A stretch of 64,000 nt of DNA from Acidimicrobiaceae bacterium. Its GTDB lineage: Bacteria; Actinomycetota; Acidimicrobiia; Acidimicrobiales; Ilumatobacteraceae. Position 1 is the stretch's first letter. The number at the start of each line of letters is the position of its first letter. Below, in pieces: positions 34,549 through 43,799 of the stretch. The notes below the pieces were generated by a model that ran no database searches, was not told the origin of the DNA, and saw only the letters and a list, made by a program, of their open reading frames with translations. The position numbers and the translations under genes are program-made. The stretch covers positions 113,501 through 177,500 of the forward strand of contig JADKGZ010000008.1 in NCBI GenBank assembly GCA_016722025.1. The letters run 5' to 3'.

Positions 34549-35924
34549 AGAAGTCCAATGTCATGATCGCTCTCGTGACCGCAGCCATGGTCGCAGGCGC
34601 CTGCGGAGGCCGAACCGACGGCGGTGCCACCGCGTCGACACCACCGGCAGCCACCACCGGCGCCGTGGAAGCCACGGCCGTCGCAGCGCCGGCGACCGAC
34701 GCCCCCACCACGACCATCGGCGTCTCGGACCCGGGCGTCACCGACGACACGATCAAGATCGGGGGGTCCGCCACACTGTCCGGGCCAACCGCTTCGATCG
34801 GCGTCGAAGTCGTTGGCGCCGCTGGCGCGTACTTCGACCTGATCAATCAACGTGGCGGGATCAACGGCCGCAAGATCGACTTCATCACCTACGACGACCT
34901 GGGCGACTCGAGCCAGTACCTCGCGAACGTGAAGAAGTTGATCGAGCAGGACAAGGTCGTCGCGCTCGTCACCGGATTCGGCGACGCCGCCGTCGAGTAC
35001 ATCGCCAGCCAGGGCACCCCGACAATCACCTTCGGGGTGTCACCGGCGACCTTCTCCTCCAAGTATCCGACGATCTATCCCGTCGTCGGCAATGCCCTGC
35101 TGTGGACACAGGAGACCATCGCTGCCCTGCAGCAGGCGTCGGTGGTCCAGCCAGGCATGAAGGTCGGGGTCATCTACGACGACACCTTGATCGACATCTC
35201 ACCCTACGTACCGGCTATCAAGAAGTCGTGGGAGAACGCCGGCGCCACGGTGGTGTCGACCGACGTCATGAGCCTGGCGACGGGGAGCTGCGACAGCCTG
35301 GTTCTGAAGATGAAGGACCTCGACATCGACTACTGGGACTTCCAGACTGCGGCATGGTTCCTGTGCGTCCAGGCCGCCGACCGTCAAGGCTGGAGCCCGA
35401 AGCTCGGCTGGGGCGGCTGGCCCGCAAGCGTTCCGATCACCGCGAGGGTGGCGGGGCCGCTGGTGGAAGGCGTGTGGGCCGGATCGAATGGCGACCAGCC
35501 CAATGGCGCCCCGCGCGGCCTGACCGAATCGACCACCGAATTCGTGGACACCATCAGCGCGTTCAATCCTGAGCTCGCCGATCCGATGCGACTGGAGTCG
35601 CCCGCGACGCTCGGCTACTGGGCTGGCGCAAAGCTCCTGGTCGCGGCTCTCGAGGCGCAGGGCGACGTCATCAACAAGGCCGGCCTCAATGCATGGATCC
35701 AAGGAGTCAAGAACTTCGACACCGGTGTCACCCCGCCGATCATCTCGATGGCCCCGGACTGCAAGACGGGGAGCGAGCTCGTCTGGATCGCACAATGGCA
35801 TTGGGACGCAGCGAACCAGAACGCCGTCCGCACAGCGGGTGACTACTTCACCAGCCCTCAGAAGGAAGCGTTCGGCGGCGAGTGCTTCCTGACAGCGCTG
35901 TCCGACGAGATTCTCGGCGGCTGA
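34545..35924 (+). CDS. LivK-type substrate-binding lipoprotein
   Basis: A signal peptide (KKSNVMIALVTAAMVAGAC) ends in a lipobox-like Cys at residue 20, followed by a low-complexity Thr/Ala/Pro linker of about 35 residues. The mature domain begins DDTIKIGGSATLSGPTASIG, as in periplasmic-binding-protein type 1 receptors for branched-chain amino acids and related acids. It would capture the ligand outside the membrane and hand it to LivHM. In this cluster the ligand may be the pathway substrate rather than an amino acid. Confidence 0.9.
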   Translation: MKKSNVMIALVTAAMVAGACGGRTDGGATASTPPAATTGAVEATAVAAPATDAPTTTIGVSDPGVTDDTIKIGGSATLSGPTASIGVEVVGAAGAYFDLINQRGGINGRKIDFITYDDLGDSSQYLANVKKLIEQDKVVALVTGFGDAAVEYIASQGTPTITFGVSPATFSSKYPTIYPVVGNALLWTQETIAALQQASVVQPGMKVGVIYDDTLIDISPYVPAIKKSWENAGATVVSTDVMSLATGSCDSLVLKMKDLDIDYWDFQTAAWFLCVQAADRQGWSPKLGWGGWPASVPITARVAGPLVEGVWAGSNGDQPNGAPRGLTESTTEFVDTISAFNPELADPMRLESPATLGYWAGAKLLVAALEAQGDVINKAGLNAWIQGVKNFDTGVTPPIISMAPDCKTGSELVWIAQWHWDAANQNAVRTAGDYFTSPQKEAFGGECFLTALSDEILGG

Positions 35925-36279
35925 CTCGCTGACCGCCGTTCCGTGTGGGTGTTCAGCCGCGGCAACAGCCGCGGACTGATCACCTGCCCGACCGCGGGAG
36001 CGGACTCGCATACACGACTTCCACCTGCCAAGGTCGGCCTCGCACCATTGTGCGAGGCCGACCCGCCGCGACAATCACACTCCACCGGCCGGGAGCGCCA
36101 CACCAGCAGTTGTACCGCGACAGCGGTGAGATCGGTCCGCTGCAGTATCAATCTGCAACGGGCACACCAGCACCAAGGCGAACCAAGCACAGCCGAACCC
36201 GCCGCAAGATCGTCACCCGTCACGGTGCCGCGCCAGCGGCAAGAGGATCGCAGTGGAAGCGCAGCACGACAGGGCCTGC
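35925..36279. other. Gap between convergent units
   Basis: No gene is seen. It contains the strong hairpin at 36032-36063 and a CCGCGG-rich hairpin near 35956-35974. Otherwise I see nothing in it. Confidence 0.5.
36032..36063. terminator. Bidirectional hairpin terminator candidate
   Basis: A perfect 14-bp stem, GGTCGGCCTCGCAC with GTGCGAGGCCGACC around a four-base CATT loop, between the convergent binding-protein and SDR genes. Confidence 0.7.
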
Positions 36280-37305
36280 TCACCGTCGCCGATCCACGCA
36301 GCGCGCACTCTCCGGCGTCGAAGGGGTCAGTCTGGTTGTGGCCGGTCGTTCGTCGGTGACTTCCGACGACAAGCGCCAGACGACCCCGCTATCGGCATCA
36401 CGCCCGAGTGTCTCCGGCGGCGCCGACTCGCTGAGGATCTGCTCGACAACGGGACCGAGTTCGGAAGGGTTCCATCGATCCCTCTTGTCCTGCTCGGCCC
36501 CTCGGCGCCAACCGTCGGCGATCGAGATCCTCCCGCCGGCGACGTTGAACACACGACCCGTCACCGCCGCCGACTCGGTGCTGCCGAGCCAGACCACGAG
36601 CGGCGAGATGTTCTCGGGCGCGAACGCGTCGAACTGGCCCGCCTCGACTCCCTTCGCCATCCGGCCGAAGCCGAGGTTCTCGGTCATCCGAGTGAGCGCT
36701 GCAGGTGCGATCGCATTGACCGTCACGCCGTAGCGGCCAAGCTCCTTGGCCGCGATGATGGTCATGGAGGCGATTCCCGCCTTGGCTGCGCCGTAGTTGA
36801 CCTGGCCCGGATTTCCGTAGAGACCCGACGCCGAGGAGGTGTTGATGATCCGAGCGTCGTTGGTCTCGCCACTGCGAGTGCGTTCACGCCAATACTCCGC
36901 AGCCCAGCGCATCGGCGCCACGGTCCCCTTCATGTGCACCTTCACGACGGTGTCCCACTCGTCCTCGGTCATGTTGACGAGCATTCGGTCGCGCAAGATG
37001 CCGGCATTGTTCACCACCACGTGGAGACCACCGAAGGTCTCGACGGCACAGTCGATGAGCCGCTTTGCTCCGGCCCAGTCGGACACATCATCGCCGTTGG
37101 CCACCGCCTCGCCACCCTGCGCCCGGATTGCGGCCACCACCTCACCCGCGGGCCCTGCCGACGAGCCGCTCCCGTCGACCTGAGCACCGAGGTCGTTCAC
37201 GACGACCTTGGCCCCTTCGGCCGCAAAGGCCAGCGCGTGCGCACGCCCGATGCCTCTTGCCGCGCCAGTGATGACCACCACTCGCCCCTGGCAGATTCCA
37301 GCCAT
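36280..37305 (-). CDS. Short-chain dehydrogenase, hydroxyacyl-CoA dehydrogenase type
   Basis: SDR with TGAARGIG loop, VVNDLGAQVDGSG, NNAGILRDR and the YGAAKAG active-site Tyr-Lys pair. It is a clear relative of the SDR at 9185 and of HSD17B4-type (3R)-hydroxyacyl-CoA dehydrogenases. The start is ATG 37305; the 341-aa length includes an Arg-rich C-terminal tail of uncertain meaning. It is divergent from the acyl-CoA dehydrogenase at 37412 and shares operator site 10 with it. Confidence 0.88.
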   Translation of the reverse strand: MAGICQGRVVVITGAARGIGRAHALAFAAEGAKVVVNDLGAQVDGSGSSAGPAGEVVAAIRAQGGEAVANGDDVSDWAGAKRLIDCAVETFGGLHVVVNNAGILRDRMLVNMTEDEWDTVVKVHMKGTVAPMRWAAEYWRERTRSGETNDARIINTSSASGLYGNPGQVNYGAAKAGIASMTIIAAKELGRYGVTVNAIAPAALTRMTENLGFGRMAKGVEAGQFDAFAPENISPLVVWLGSTESAAVTGRVFNVAGGRISIADGWRRGAEQDKRDRWNPSELGPVVEQILSESAPPETLGRDADSGVVWRLSSEVTDERPATTRLTPSTPESARCVDRRR

Positions 37306-37345
37306 CTTCGATCCCCTCTCCGGTGCATGTCCGCCCACGTGGACT

Positions 37346-37373
37346 ATGAGACATGCAGACGATATTGTCACAT
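37346..37373. promoter_or_regulatory. Operator site 10 (ATGAGACA-N12-TGTCACAT)
   Basis: Perfect left half. It lies in the divergent promoter region between the SDR and acyl-CoA dehydrogenase genes. Confidence 0.75.
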
Positions 37374-37411
37374 CCGTCCAAGCAGTTCGCTCATGCATCG
37401 AGGGGGTACAC

Positions 37412-38661
37412 GTGACGACGAGTGGGGGGACATCGGTGGAGCAGGCGATCGCGTGGCTCGAAACAACCTGGGACCCGGAGCTGACCGTGGCCGAGTGGTG
37501 GCAACACCTCAGCGACGCCCGGCTGTCGAATCCATGCTCCCCGAGCCGTGGGGGCGCGGATGGAACCGAGCAGAAGCCGGCACGTTCGCGTCGGCGATGG
37601 TGGCGAAGGGCGCGCTCGGGCCGCCCACCGGGATTGGGATGATGCTCGCGGCGCCGACGATTCTCGCTCATGGTTCGGGCGAACTCGTCGAGCGGTACGT
37701 CCCGAACATCCTCAACGGTCGCGACGGCTGGTGCCAACTCTTCTCGGAACCCGGCGCCGGGTCCGACCTCGCCGGGCTGCAGACCAAGGCCGAACGCGAT
37801 GGCGACGAGTGGGTCGTCAACGGGCAGAAGGTGTGGACCTCCGGCGGCCAGTGGGCCGACTTCGGCATCCTCGTCGCCCGATCCGACGCCGACCTGCCGA
37901 AGCACAAGGGCTTGTCCTACTTCGCCTTCCCGATGCACCAACCCGGCGTCGAAGTGCGGCCACTTCGCGAAATGACCGGACATGCCATGTTCAACGAGGT
38001 CTTCCTCGCCGACGCGCGGGTCGCTGACGCCGACATGATCGGCGACCTCAACGACGGCTGGCGCGTTGCCAACACGACGCTGATGATCGAGCGGGCCAGC
38101 ATCGGAGGCGCCGGTGCGGCCGCCCCCAGCGCCGCCATCGCCGGGTCCGTCGCCGGCCACCTCGGTCGGCCGGCCGGCAGTTTCGACAACGAGGCCGTCC
38201 GGATGGGTGGAGGAGGCATCGGGCACAAGCGAGTGCGGCAGTTCATCGAACTGGCGCGGAGCAACGGCCGGATCGAGGACCCCTCCGTGCGCCAAGAGAT
38301 CGCCCGCCTCTACACCATGGTCGAGATCACCGCATGGCACATCGGCCGCACTCGCACCGGGAACGCTGCCACCGGCGGAGAGGGAAACCTGGCGAAGCTC
38401 CGCAACAGCGACATGACACGCCTCGCCCGCGAGATCGGCGCATCCATCCTCGGCGCCGGAGCAACCATCACCGGATCCCATTCGCCCACCGCAGGCGACG
38501 TGCAGGAGCTCATCGTCTTCTCCCCCGCACCATCGATCTACGGCGGAACCGACCAGGTGCAGCGCAACATCATCGGAGAACGCGTCCTCGGCTTGGCCAA
38601 GGAACCTGGGCCGTCGAGCTCCACACCATTCAAGGAACTGCTGCAGAACCCGGCCCGCTGA
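37412..38661 (+). pseudogene. Acyl-CoA dehydrogenase with a near-5' frameshift
   Basis: The first ~40 codons (GTG 37412 after a G5 run) give SVEQAIAWLETTWDPELTVAEWWQHLSDARLSNP read in pieces. The rest of the protein continues in another frame from MLPEPWGRGWN. The break, near 37530, fits loss of one C in a CCC run (aatcc-atg). The remainder is a clean dehydrogenase: WCQLFSEPGAGSDLA, QKVWTS and YGGTDQVQRNIIGERVLGL. It is highly like the one at 19033, which supports the joined reading. A sequencing error is quite possible. Confidence 0.85.
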
Positions 38662-38728
38662 GCCGTCGAAGGATCCACATTCAGGCTCGCCGCGCACCGG
38701 CACAGCGCATCACAAGGAGGGAACACAC

Positions 38729-40285
38729 ATGGGAGCGCCAGCACAAGTAGGTTTCTGGGCGATCGCCGACTCCACACCTGAGCGGCTCGCGATCGTCGAC
38801 GCCGAAGGGATGACCTGGACCTTCGGCGAGTTGGAGCAACGGTCCAACCAACTGGCGCACGGTCTCCGCGGGCTCGGGCTGCAACGTGGCGACGGTGTGA
38901 CGATCGTCCTGCCGAACGAGGTGATGTTCGTCGAACTGTACCTGGCAGCGATTCAGATCGGCCTCTACCTCACGTGCATCAACTACCACCTCACCGGCCC
39001 GGAGATCGCCTACATCGTCAACGACTGCGAGGCGAAGGTGCTCGTCACGCACGAGCGGTACGCCGCCGCTGCGACGGTGGCCGCAGAGAACATCCAGGTT
39101 CCTCTCGCTCACCGCTTCGCCGTCGGCCAGATCGCGGGCTTCCGCCCCTACACCGAGATGGCGGTGGGGCAGCCGATGTCGCGTCCCGACGATCGATCGC
39201 CTGGGACATCCATGCTCTACACCTCCGGCACCACAGGCCGCCCCAAGGGTGTGCGGCGCCCATTGCCGGAAGGCGACCCCAACGCCGCCGCGGCAACAAG
39301 TTCGATGCTGTCGATGTTGTTCGACATCGAGCCCGGCGAAGGGGTGCACCTCGTGGCCGGGCCTCTCTACCACGCGGCACCGCTGGCGTTCGGTATGAGT
39401 GCGCTGCATCTGGGTCAGACCATGGTCCTGATGGACCGCTGGACCCCGGAGGGGACGCTGCGGTTGATCGAGCAGTGGGGTGTCTCCACCAGCCACATGG
39501 TGCCGACGATGTTCCATCGTCTGCTCGCCCTACCCGACGAGGTCCGAGCAGCAGCCGACACGTCGACTTTGCGATCCGTCATCCACGCCGCCGCGCCGTG
39601 TCCGGTCGAGGTAAAGCGAAGGATGATCGAGTGGTGGGGCCCGGTGATCTACGAGTACTACGCAGCCACCGAAGGAGGCGGAGCGTACGTGAAGCCAAAG
39701 GATTGGCTGCTCCATCCCGGAACTGTCGGCCAGCCCTTCCCCGGCTCAACGTTGAAGATCTTCGACGACGACGGCAACGAGTTGCCGGCCGGTGAGGTGG
39801 GCACGGTCTACATGGGCAATGCGCGGGGCGAGTTCGAGTACTACAAGGACGAGGCGAAGACACGGGCCAGCCGCCGAAATGGGTTGTTCACGGTCGGCGA
39901 CATGGGGTACATCGATCCGGAGGGATGGCTGTTCCTCTCCGATCGCAAGGCCGACATGATCATCTCGGGTGGGGTCAACATCTACCCGGCCGAGATCGAG
40001 GCGACGCTGCTCGGCCATCCCGAGGTGGCCGACGTTGCCGTGATCGGCGTTCCTGACGAGGAGTGGGGCGAGTCGGTGAAGGCGGTCGTGCAGCCCAAGG
40101 ACCTATCGCGGGCCAGCGACGAATTCGCCGAGGAACTGCTGGCCTGGTGTCGAGAGCACCTGGCACGTTACAAGTGCCCCCGGTCGGTCGACTTTCGGGA
40201 CGAGTTGCCCAGGTACCCCACCGGCAAGCTCTACAAGCGCCTCCTCCGCCACGAGTACTGGGCTGGCCACACTCGCTCCATCTGA
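38729..40285 (+). CDS. Acyl-CoA synthetase (AMP ligase)
   Basis: Adenylation motif YTSGTTGRPKGV, then AAPCPVEVK and EYYAATEGGG, then VGDMGYIDPEGWLFLSDRKADMIISGG and the terminal lysine motif PTGKLYK. It makes an acyl-CoA from a free acid. A strong AAGGAGG lies upstream of ATG 38729. Its closest match in the window is the ligase at 52647. It probably follows the acyl-CoA dehydrogenase in one operon. Confidence 0.92.
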   Translation: MGAPAQVGFWAIADSTPERLAIVDAEGMTWTFGELEQRSNQLAHGLRGLGLQRGDGVTIVLPNEVMFVELYLAAIQIGLYLTCINYHLTGPEIAYIVNDCEAKVLVTHERYAAAATVAAENIQVPLAHRFAVGQIAGFRPYTEMAVGQPMSRPDDRSPGTSMLYTSGTTGRPKGVRRPLPEGDPNAAAATSSMLSMLFDIEPGEGVHLVAGPLYHAAPLAFGMSALHLGQTMVLMDRWTPEGTLRLIEQWGVSTSHMVPTMFHRLLALPDEVRAAADTSTLRSVIHAAAPCPVEVKRRMIEWWGPVIYEYYAATEGGGAYVKPKDWLLHPGTVGQPFPGSTLKIFDDDGNELPAGEVGTVYMGNARGEFEYYKDEAKTRASRRNGLFTVGDMGYIDPEGWLFLSDRKADMIISGGVNIYPAEIEATLLGHPEVADVAVIGVPDEEWGESVKAVVQPKDLSRASDEFAEELLAWCREHLARYKCPRSVDFRDELPRYPTGKLYKRLLRHEYWAGHTRSI

Positions 40286-40302
40286 GCGGGCCGACTTCAC
40301 AT

Positions 40303-40330
40303 ACGCGACAGATTGCAGATTATGTTGCAT
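40303..40330. promoter_or_regulatory. Operator site 11 (ACGCGACA-N12-TGTTGCAT)
   Basis: Upstream of the thiolase-like gene at 40363. It is flanked by a further palindrome (CGCGACA and TGTCGCG). The right half has a GTTGCA variant also seen at site 12. Confidence 0.55.
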
Positions 40331-40362
40331 ATGTCGCGGACTTCGAAAGGATCACTCACAAC

Positions 40363-41532
40363 ATGGCTCACTCGCTTCGCGGTTCCGCTGCAATCGTCGG
40401 TGCGGTCGACGCGGTATCGCCCACCGGCAAGCTGAACCGCACCGTCGCTCAACTCGAGGTCGACATGATCGGCGCCGCACTCGCCGACGCCGGGCTGGCA
40501 GTCGGCGATGTCGACTGTGTCATGTCGACCAACGGAATGATGGCCTCGCTCGATCTCGCCGAGCGGATCGGTGTCACCGGTCGCTTCACGGACAGCACGA
40601 TGACCGGTGGATCCAGCTTCGAGGTGCACGTCGAGCACGCTGCCGCGGCGATTGCCGCGGGCCTGTGCGAGGTCGCTGTCATCGTGTACGCGGCAACACC
40701 GCGCAGCGGCGCGAACCCGTTCGCCGGGGGATCGTCGGCCGACCGCGGTTCGGCCGCGTTCCAATGGGATCTTCCCTACGGAACCGGGCTGCCGGCGGCC
40801 AGCTACAGCTTGGCAGCCCGGCGTCACATGCACGAGTTCGGAACCACGTCCGAACAACTGGCCCAGATCGCCGTGTCGTTCCGGGAGTGGGCGTCGAAGA
40901 ACCCGAACGCGTACCTGCAGACGCCGATCACCATCGACGACGTGCTCGCCTCACCAGTAGTCGCCGAACCGCTCCACAAGCTCGATTGCTGCCTCGTCAC
41001 CGATGGCGCCGGAGCACTCGTCGTCACGTCTGCAGAAAGAGCCCGCGATCTCGCCCAACCGCCGGCCTACATCCTCGGCACCGGCACTGCCCACACCCAC
41101 GGCATGTCGATCAGCCAGATGCCCGACATCACCACCACCGGCGCGGCGATCTCCGGCCCGCAGGCGATGAAGATGGCCGGTGTCATACATGCCGACATCG
41201 ATGTCGTCGAGTTGTACGACAGCTTTACCATCACCGCTCTGATGACCCTCGAAGACCTCGGGTTCTGCGCGAAGGGCGAGGGCGGAGCCTTCGTCGCCGA
41301 CGGTCGCCTCGGCCCGGGCGGTTCGCTGCCCACCAACACCAACGGTGGCGGACTGTCGTACACGCACCCCGGGATGTACGGGATGTTCGTCCTCGTCGAG
41401 GCCGTGCGCCAACTCCGTGGCGACAGTGGCGACCGTCAGGTGAGCGACGTCGACGTGGTCCTGGCCAACGGCTGCGGCGGGCTCCTCTCGTGCGCGTCCA
41501 CCATCGTCCTCGGCACCGAAGCCACCATCTAG
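40363..41532 (+). CDS. Thiolase-fold lipid-transfer/aldolase-like protein
   Basis: Thiolase fold of 389 aa lacking the nucleophilic Cys (loop TMTGGSSFEVHVEHAA). It keeps the C-terminal GGGLSYTHPGMYGMFVLVEAVRQLRG and ends with LANGCGGLLSCAST. The next gene, ten bases on, is a DUF35 protein with intact zinc ligands. This arrangement matches Ltp-type aldolases and lipid-transfer thiolases. GAAAGG precedes ATG 40363. Whether it cleaves by retro-aldol or thiolysis is unsure. Confidence 0.82.
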   Translation: MAHSLRGSAAIVGAVDAVSPTGKLNRTVAQLEVDMIGAALADAGLAVGDVDCVMSTNGMMASLDLAERIGVTGRFTDSTMTGGSSFEVHVEHAAAAIAAGLCEVAVIVYAATPRSGANPFAGGSSADRGSAAFQWDLPYGTGLPAASYSLAARRHMHEFGTTSEQLAQIAVSFREWASKNPNAYLQTPITIDDVLASPVVAEPLHKLDCCLVTDGAGALVVTSAERARDLAQPPAYILGTGTAHTHGMSISQMPDITTTGAAISGPQAMKMAGVIHADIDVVELYDSFTITALMTLEDLGFCAKGEGGAFVADGRLGPGGSLPTNTNGGGLSYTHPGMYGMFVLVEAVRQLRGDSGDRQVSDVDVVLANGCGGLLSCASTIVLGTEATI

Positions 41533-41542
41533 GAGCCCGACC

Positions 41543-41950
41543 ATGCCCCGCATCGAACCCACCCCCACGCCGTTGTCCCAGCCGTTCTGGGATGCCACAC
41601 GAGACCGCCGGCTGCTCGCCCAACGATGTGCCATGTGCGATCGGTACGTCTGGTACCCGCGCGAACATTGCCCAGGTTGCCTCCGCAGCGAACTGGAATG
41701 GGTCGAGCTGTCGGGAAACGGCACCATTTACACGTTCAACGTGATGCGCAAGCCCGGCAATCCAATGATGGCCGACGCCGTGCCGTACGTCCTGGCGCTG
41801 GTCGACCTCGACGAGGGCGTGCGCATGACCACCAACATCGTCCACGTCAGCCCGGAGGAGGTGCGGTGTGGCCAACGCGTTTCGGTCGATTGGAGCATCC
41901 AACTCGACGACGGTCGATGTCTGCCCACCTTCGCACCTACTGTTCGATGA
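41543..41950 (+). CDS. DUF35 Zn-ribbon/OB-fold protein
   Basis: 135 aa with zinc ligands Cys29, Cys32, Cys43 and Cys46 (CAMC and CPGC) and an OB fold (SGNGTIYTFNVMRKPGN, then YVLALVDLDEGVRM). It would bind the thiolase-fold protein just upstream to complete its active site. Third DUF35 gene of the supercluster. Confidence 0.9.
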   Translation: MPRIEPTPTPLSQPFWDATRDRRLLAQRCAMCDRYVWYPREHCPGCLRSELEWVELSGNGTIYTFNVMRKPGNPMMADAVPYVLALVDLDEGVRMTTNIVHVSPEEVRCGQRVSVDWSIQLDDGRCLPTFAPTVR

Positions 41951-42020
41951 CCGCCGACGCGCACCTCGCCGATGCGACGGTTGGTCGCGAGGCCGGACCA
42001 GGGAAGTGAGGGACCCAGCG

Positions 42021-42831
42021 GTGCCTGAGGTCGGGATTCAACGTCATGGTCTCGTGGGCGTCGTCGAGATGCGTCGCCCGCCCCACAACCATCTGGGTGA
42101 CGGCGTGGTCGGTGAACTGGCAGCTGCCTTCGAGGACCTCGATGCCGATCCCGATTGTCGCCATCCTGCTCTGCGCCGAAGGAAGGTCCTTCTGCGCCGG
42201 CGCCGACTTCTCGGGACGACGTCCGAGGCCGCAACTTCGCGGGTGGCCGGGACGACTACGGCGCCCCCGCACACGGTCGAGTCGACGATGTCGGCGCGGG
42301 ATCGCTGTACCACGAAGCGCTGCGGTTGTTCGCATCGGCACTCCGGTGATCGCAGCCGTTCACGGCGCAGCGATCGGAGGGGGTCTCGGGCTCACACTGG
42401 TCGCGGACCTGCGTGTCACCTGCAGAGAAGCGCGGTGGTCGGTGAACTTCAGCCGGCTCGGCTTCCACCCGGGATTCGCCCTCACATACACATTGCCTGA
42501 ACTAGTGGGAATCCGTCATGCCCGTCGTCTCTTCTACACCGGGTGCCGCATCGACGGCGCCGAAGCCGCAGCGATCGGACTCGCCGACGAGTGCGTGCCG
42601 CAGGACGAGGTTCGGTCACGTGCTCTCGAGCTGGCGGAGGAGATCGCCTCGTCCGCACCCCTTGCCGTTCGGGCCATCAAGGCCACGCTCGGCGGTGATC
42701 GTCTGGATCGCCTGCGGCGGGCGACCGACCACGAGCTCGCGGAACAAGTACGCCTGCTCGGAACCGATGACGCGCGCGAAGGCATCGCTGCCTACGCGGA
42801 GCGTCGCACACCGAAGTTCGCGGCACGGTGA
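42021..42831 (+). pseudogene. Enoyl-CoA hydratase, multiply frameshifted
   Basis: From GTG 42021 the protein reads GLVGVVEMRRPPHNHLG, and then FEDLDADPDCR. It shifts near 42165 to ILLCAEGRSFCAGADFSG (the crotonase oxyanion motif). It shifts again near 42215 to DDVRGRNFAGGRDD and SLYHEALRLFA, and near 42340 to VVRIGTPVIAAVHGAAIGGGLGLTL. From there to the stop the frame is continuous. All pieces are family-like, so the gene was recently whole or is misassembled. Crotonases hydrate enoyl-CoA; with the Atu-like genes, an isohexenylglutaconyl-CoA hydratase role is possible. Confidence 0.75.
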
Positions 42832-42865
42832 CGGCGTCGATGGATGATGAGAGGATGAGCCGTCG

Positions 42866-43735
42866 ATGAAGAACCTCGATGGAAAGGTCGCGGTGGTCAC
42901 CGGAGGCGCGAGCGGCATCGGCCGCGCCGTGGCAACAAGGTTCGCCGAGGCGGGGATGCGCGTCGTCCTGGCGGACATCCAGGAGGATGCGCTTGATCGA
43001 ACCGCGTCCGAGCTCGCAGCAGCAGGCCACCAGGTGATCGGCGTCCGCACTGATGTCTCGGTCGGGGAATCGGTCGAAGCGCTCGCCGCGACAGTCATGG
43101 CCGAGTTCGGTGCCGTGCACGTTCTCCACAACAACGCCGGTGTCGGCGTCGGCGGATACCTCTGGACTCATACCCAGCGGGACTGGGAATGGGTCCTCGG
43201 TGTGAACCTCTGGGGCGTGATCCACGGCGTCCGTGTGTTCGTGCCGTTGATGATCTCCCAGGGCGAACCGGCCCACATCGTCAACACCGCGTCCATGGCC
43301 GGTCTCATCTCCGTGCCCGGTCTCGGTGCGTACAACGTCTCGAAACACGGGGTCGTCACCTTGAGCGAGACGCTCGAACGCGACCTCCGAATTGCCGGTG
43401 CACCGATCGGCGTCTCGGTCCTGTGCCCGGGCCTGGTGATGACCAACATCTTCGAGTCCCACCGAAACCGGCCCGGCGACATATCCGACGAGGGCCAGGA
43501 TCCCGGGTTGCTGGGGCTCACCGCAGCTGCCGACGGCCCTGCACGAGCCGACGCGCTCGAGTCCTTCGGCACGATGCTCACGCCGGAGCAGGTCGCAACA
43601 GCCGTGCTCGAGGGCGTCGTCGACGATCACTTCTACATCCTCACCCACCCCGAACCGGCCCGGTCCCTCGTCCGCTCTCGCGCAGACGACATCATCGAGG
43701 CCCGACATCCTTCACCGCTCCGGAGCCGACCGTGA
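42866..43735 (+). CDS. Short-chain dehydrogenase
   Basis: Classical SDR of 289 aa: TGGASGIG loop near residues 12-19, HNNAG, NTASM and the YNVSKHG active-site pair. The dinucleotide region LADIQ has an acidic residue that suggests NAD preference. Likely a hydroxyacyl-CoA or alcohol dehydrogenase of the Atu-like block (AtuB/AtuG-type SDRs occur in terpene pathways). It sits between the broken hydratase and the carboxylase. Confidence 0.87.
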   Translation: MKNLDGKVAVVTGGASGIGRAVATRFAEAGMRVVLADIQEDALDRTASELAAAGHQVIGVRTDVSVGESVEALAATVMAEFGAVHVLHNNAGVGVGGYLWTHTQRDWEWVLGVNLWGVIHGVRVFVPLMISQGEPAHIVNTASMAGLISVPGLGAYNVSKHGVVTLSETLERDLRIAGAPIGVSVLCPGLVMTNIFESHRNRPGDISDEGQDPGLLGLTAAADGPARADALESFGTMLTPEQVATAVLEGVVDDHFYILTHPEPARSLVRSRADDIIEARHPSPLRSRP

Positions 43736-43799
43736 CCCATTCCACCTTCCGTCCGTGCAACCCTACGAGCGATCACATGGCAGCGTCGTGAGATCGCCG

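Noticed and set aside
37306..38703. N-terminal extension of the SDR to 38703 on the minus strand
   Set aside because: It is antisense to the acyl-CoA dehydrogenase; the SDR pattern begins at 37305.
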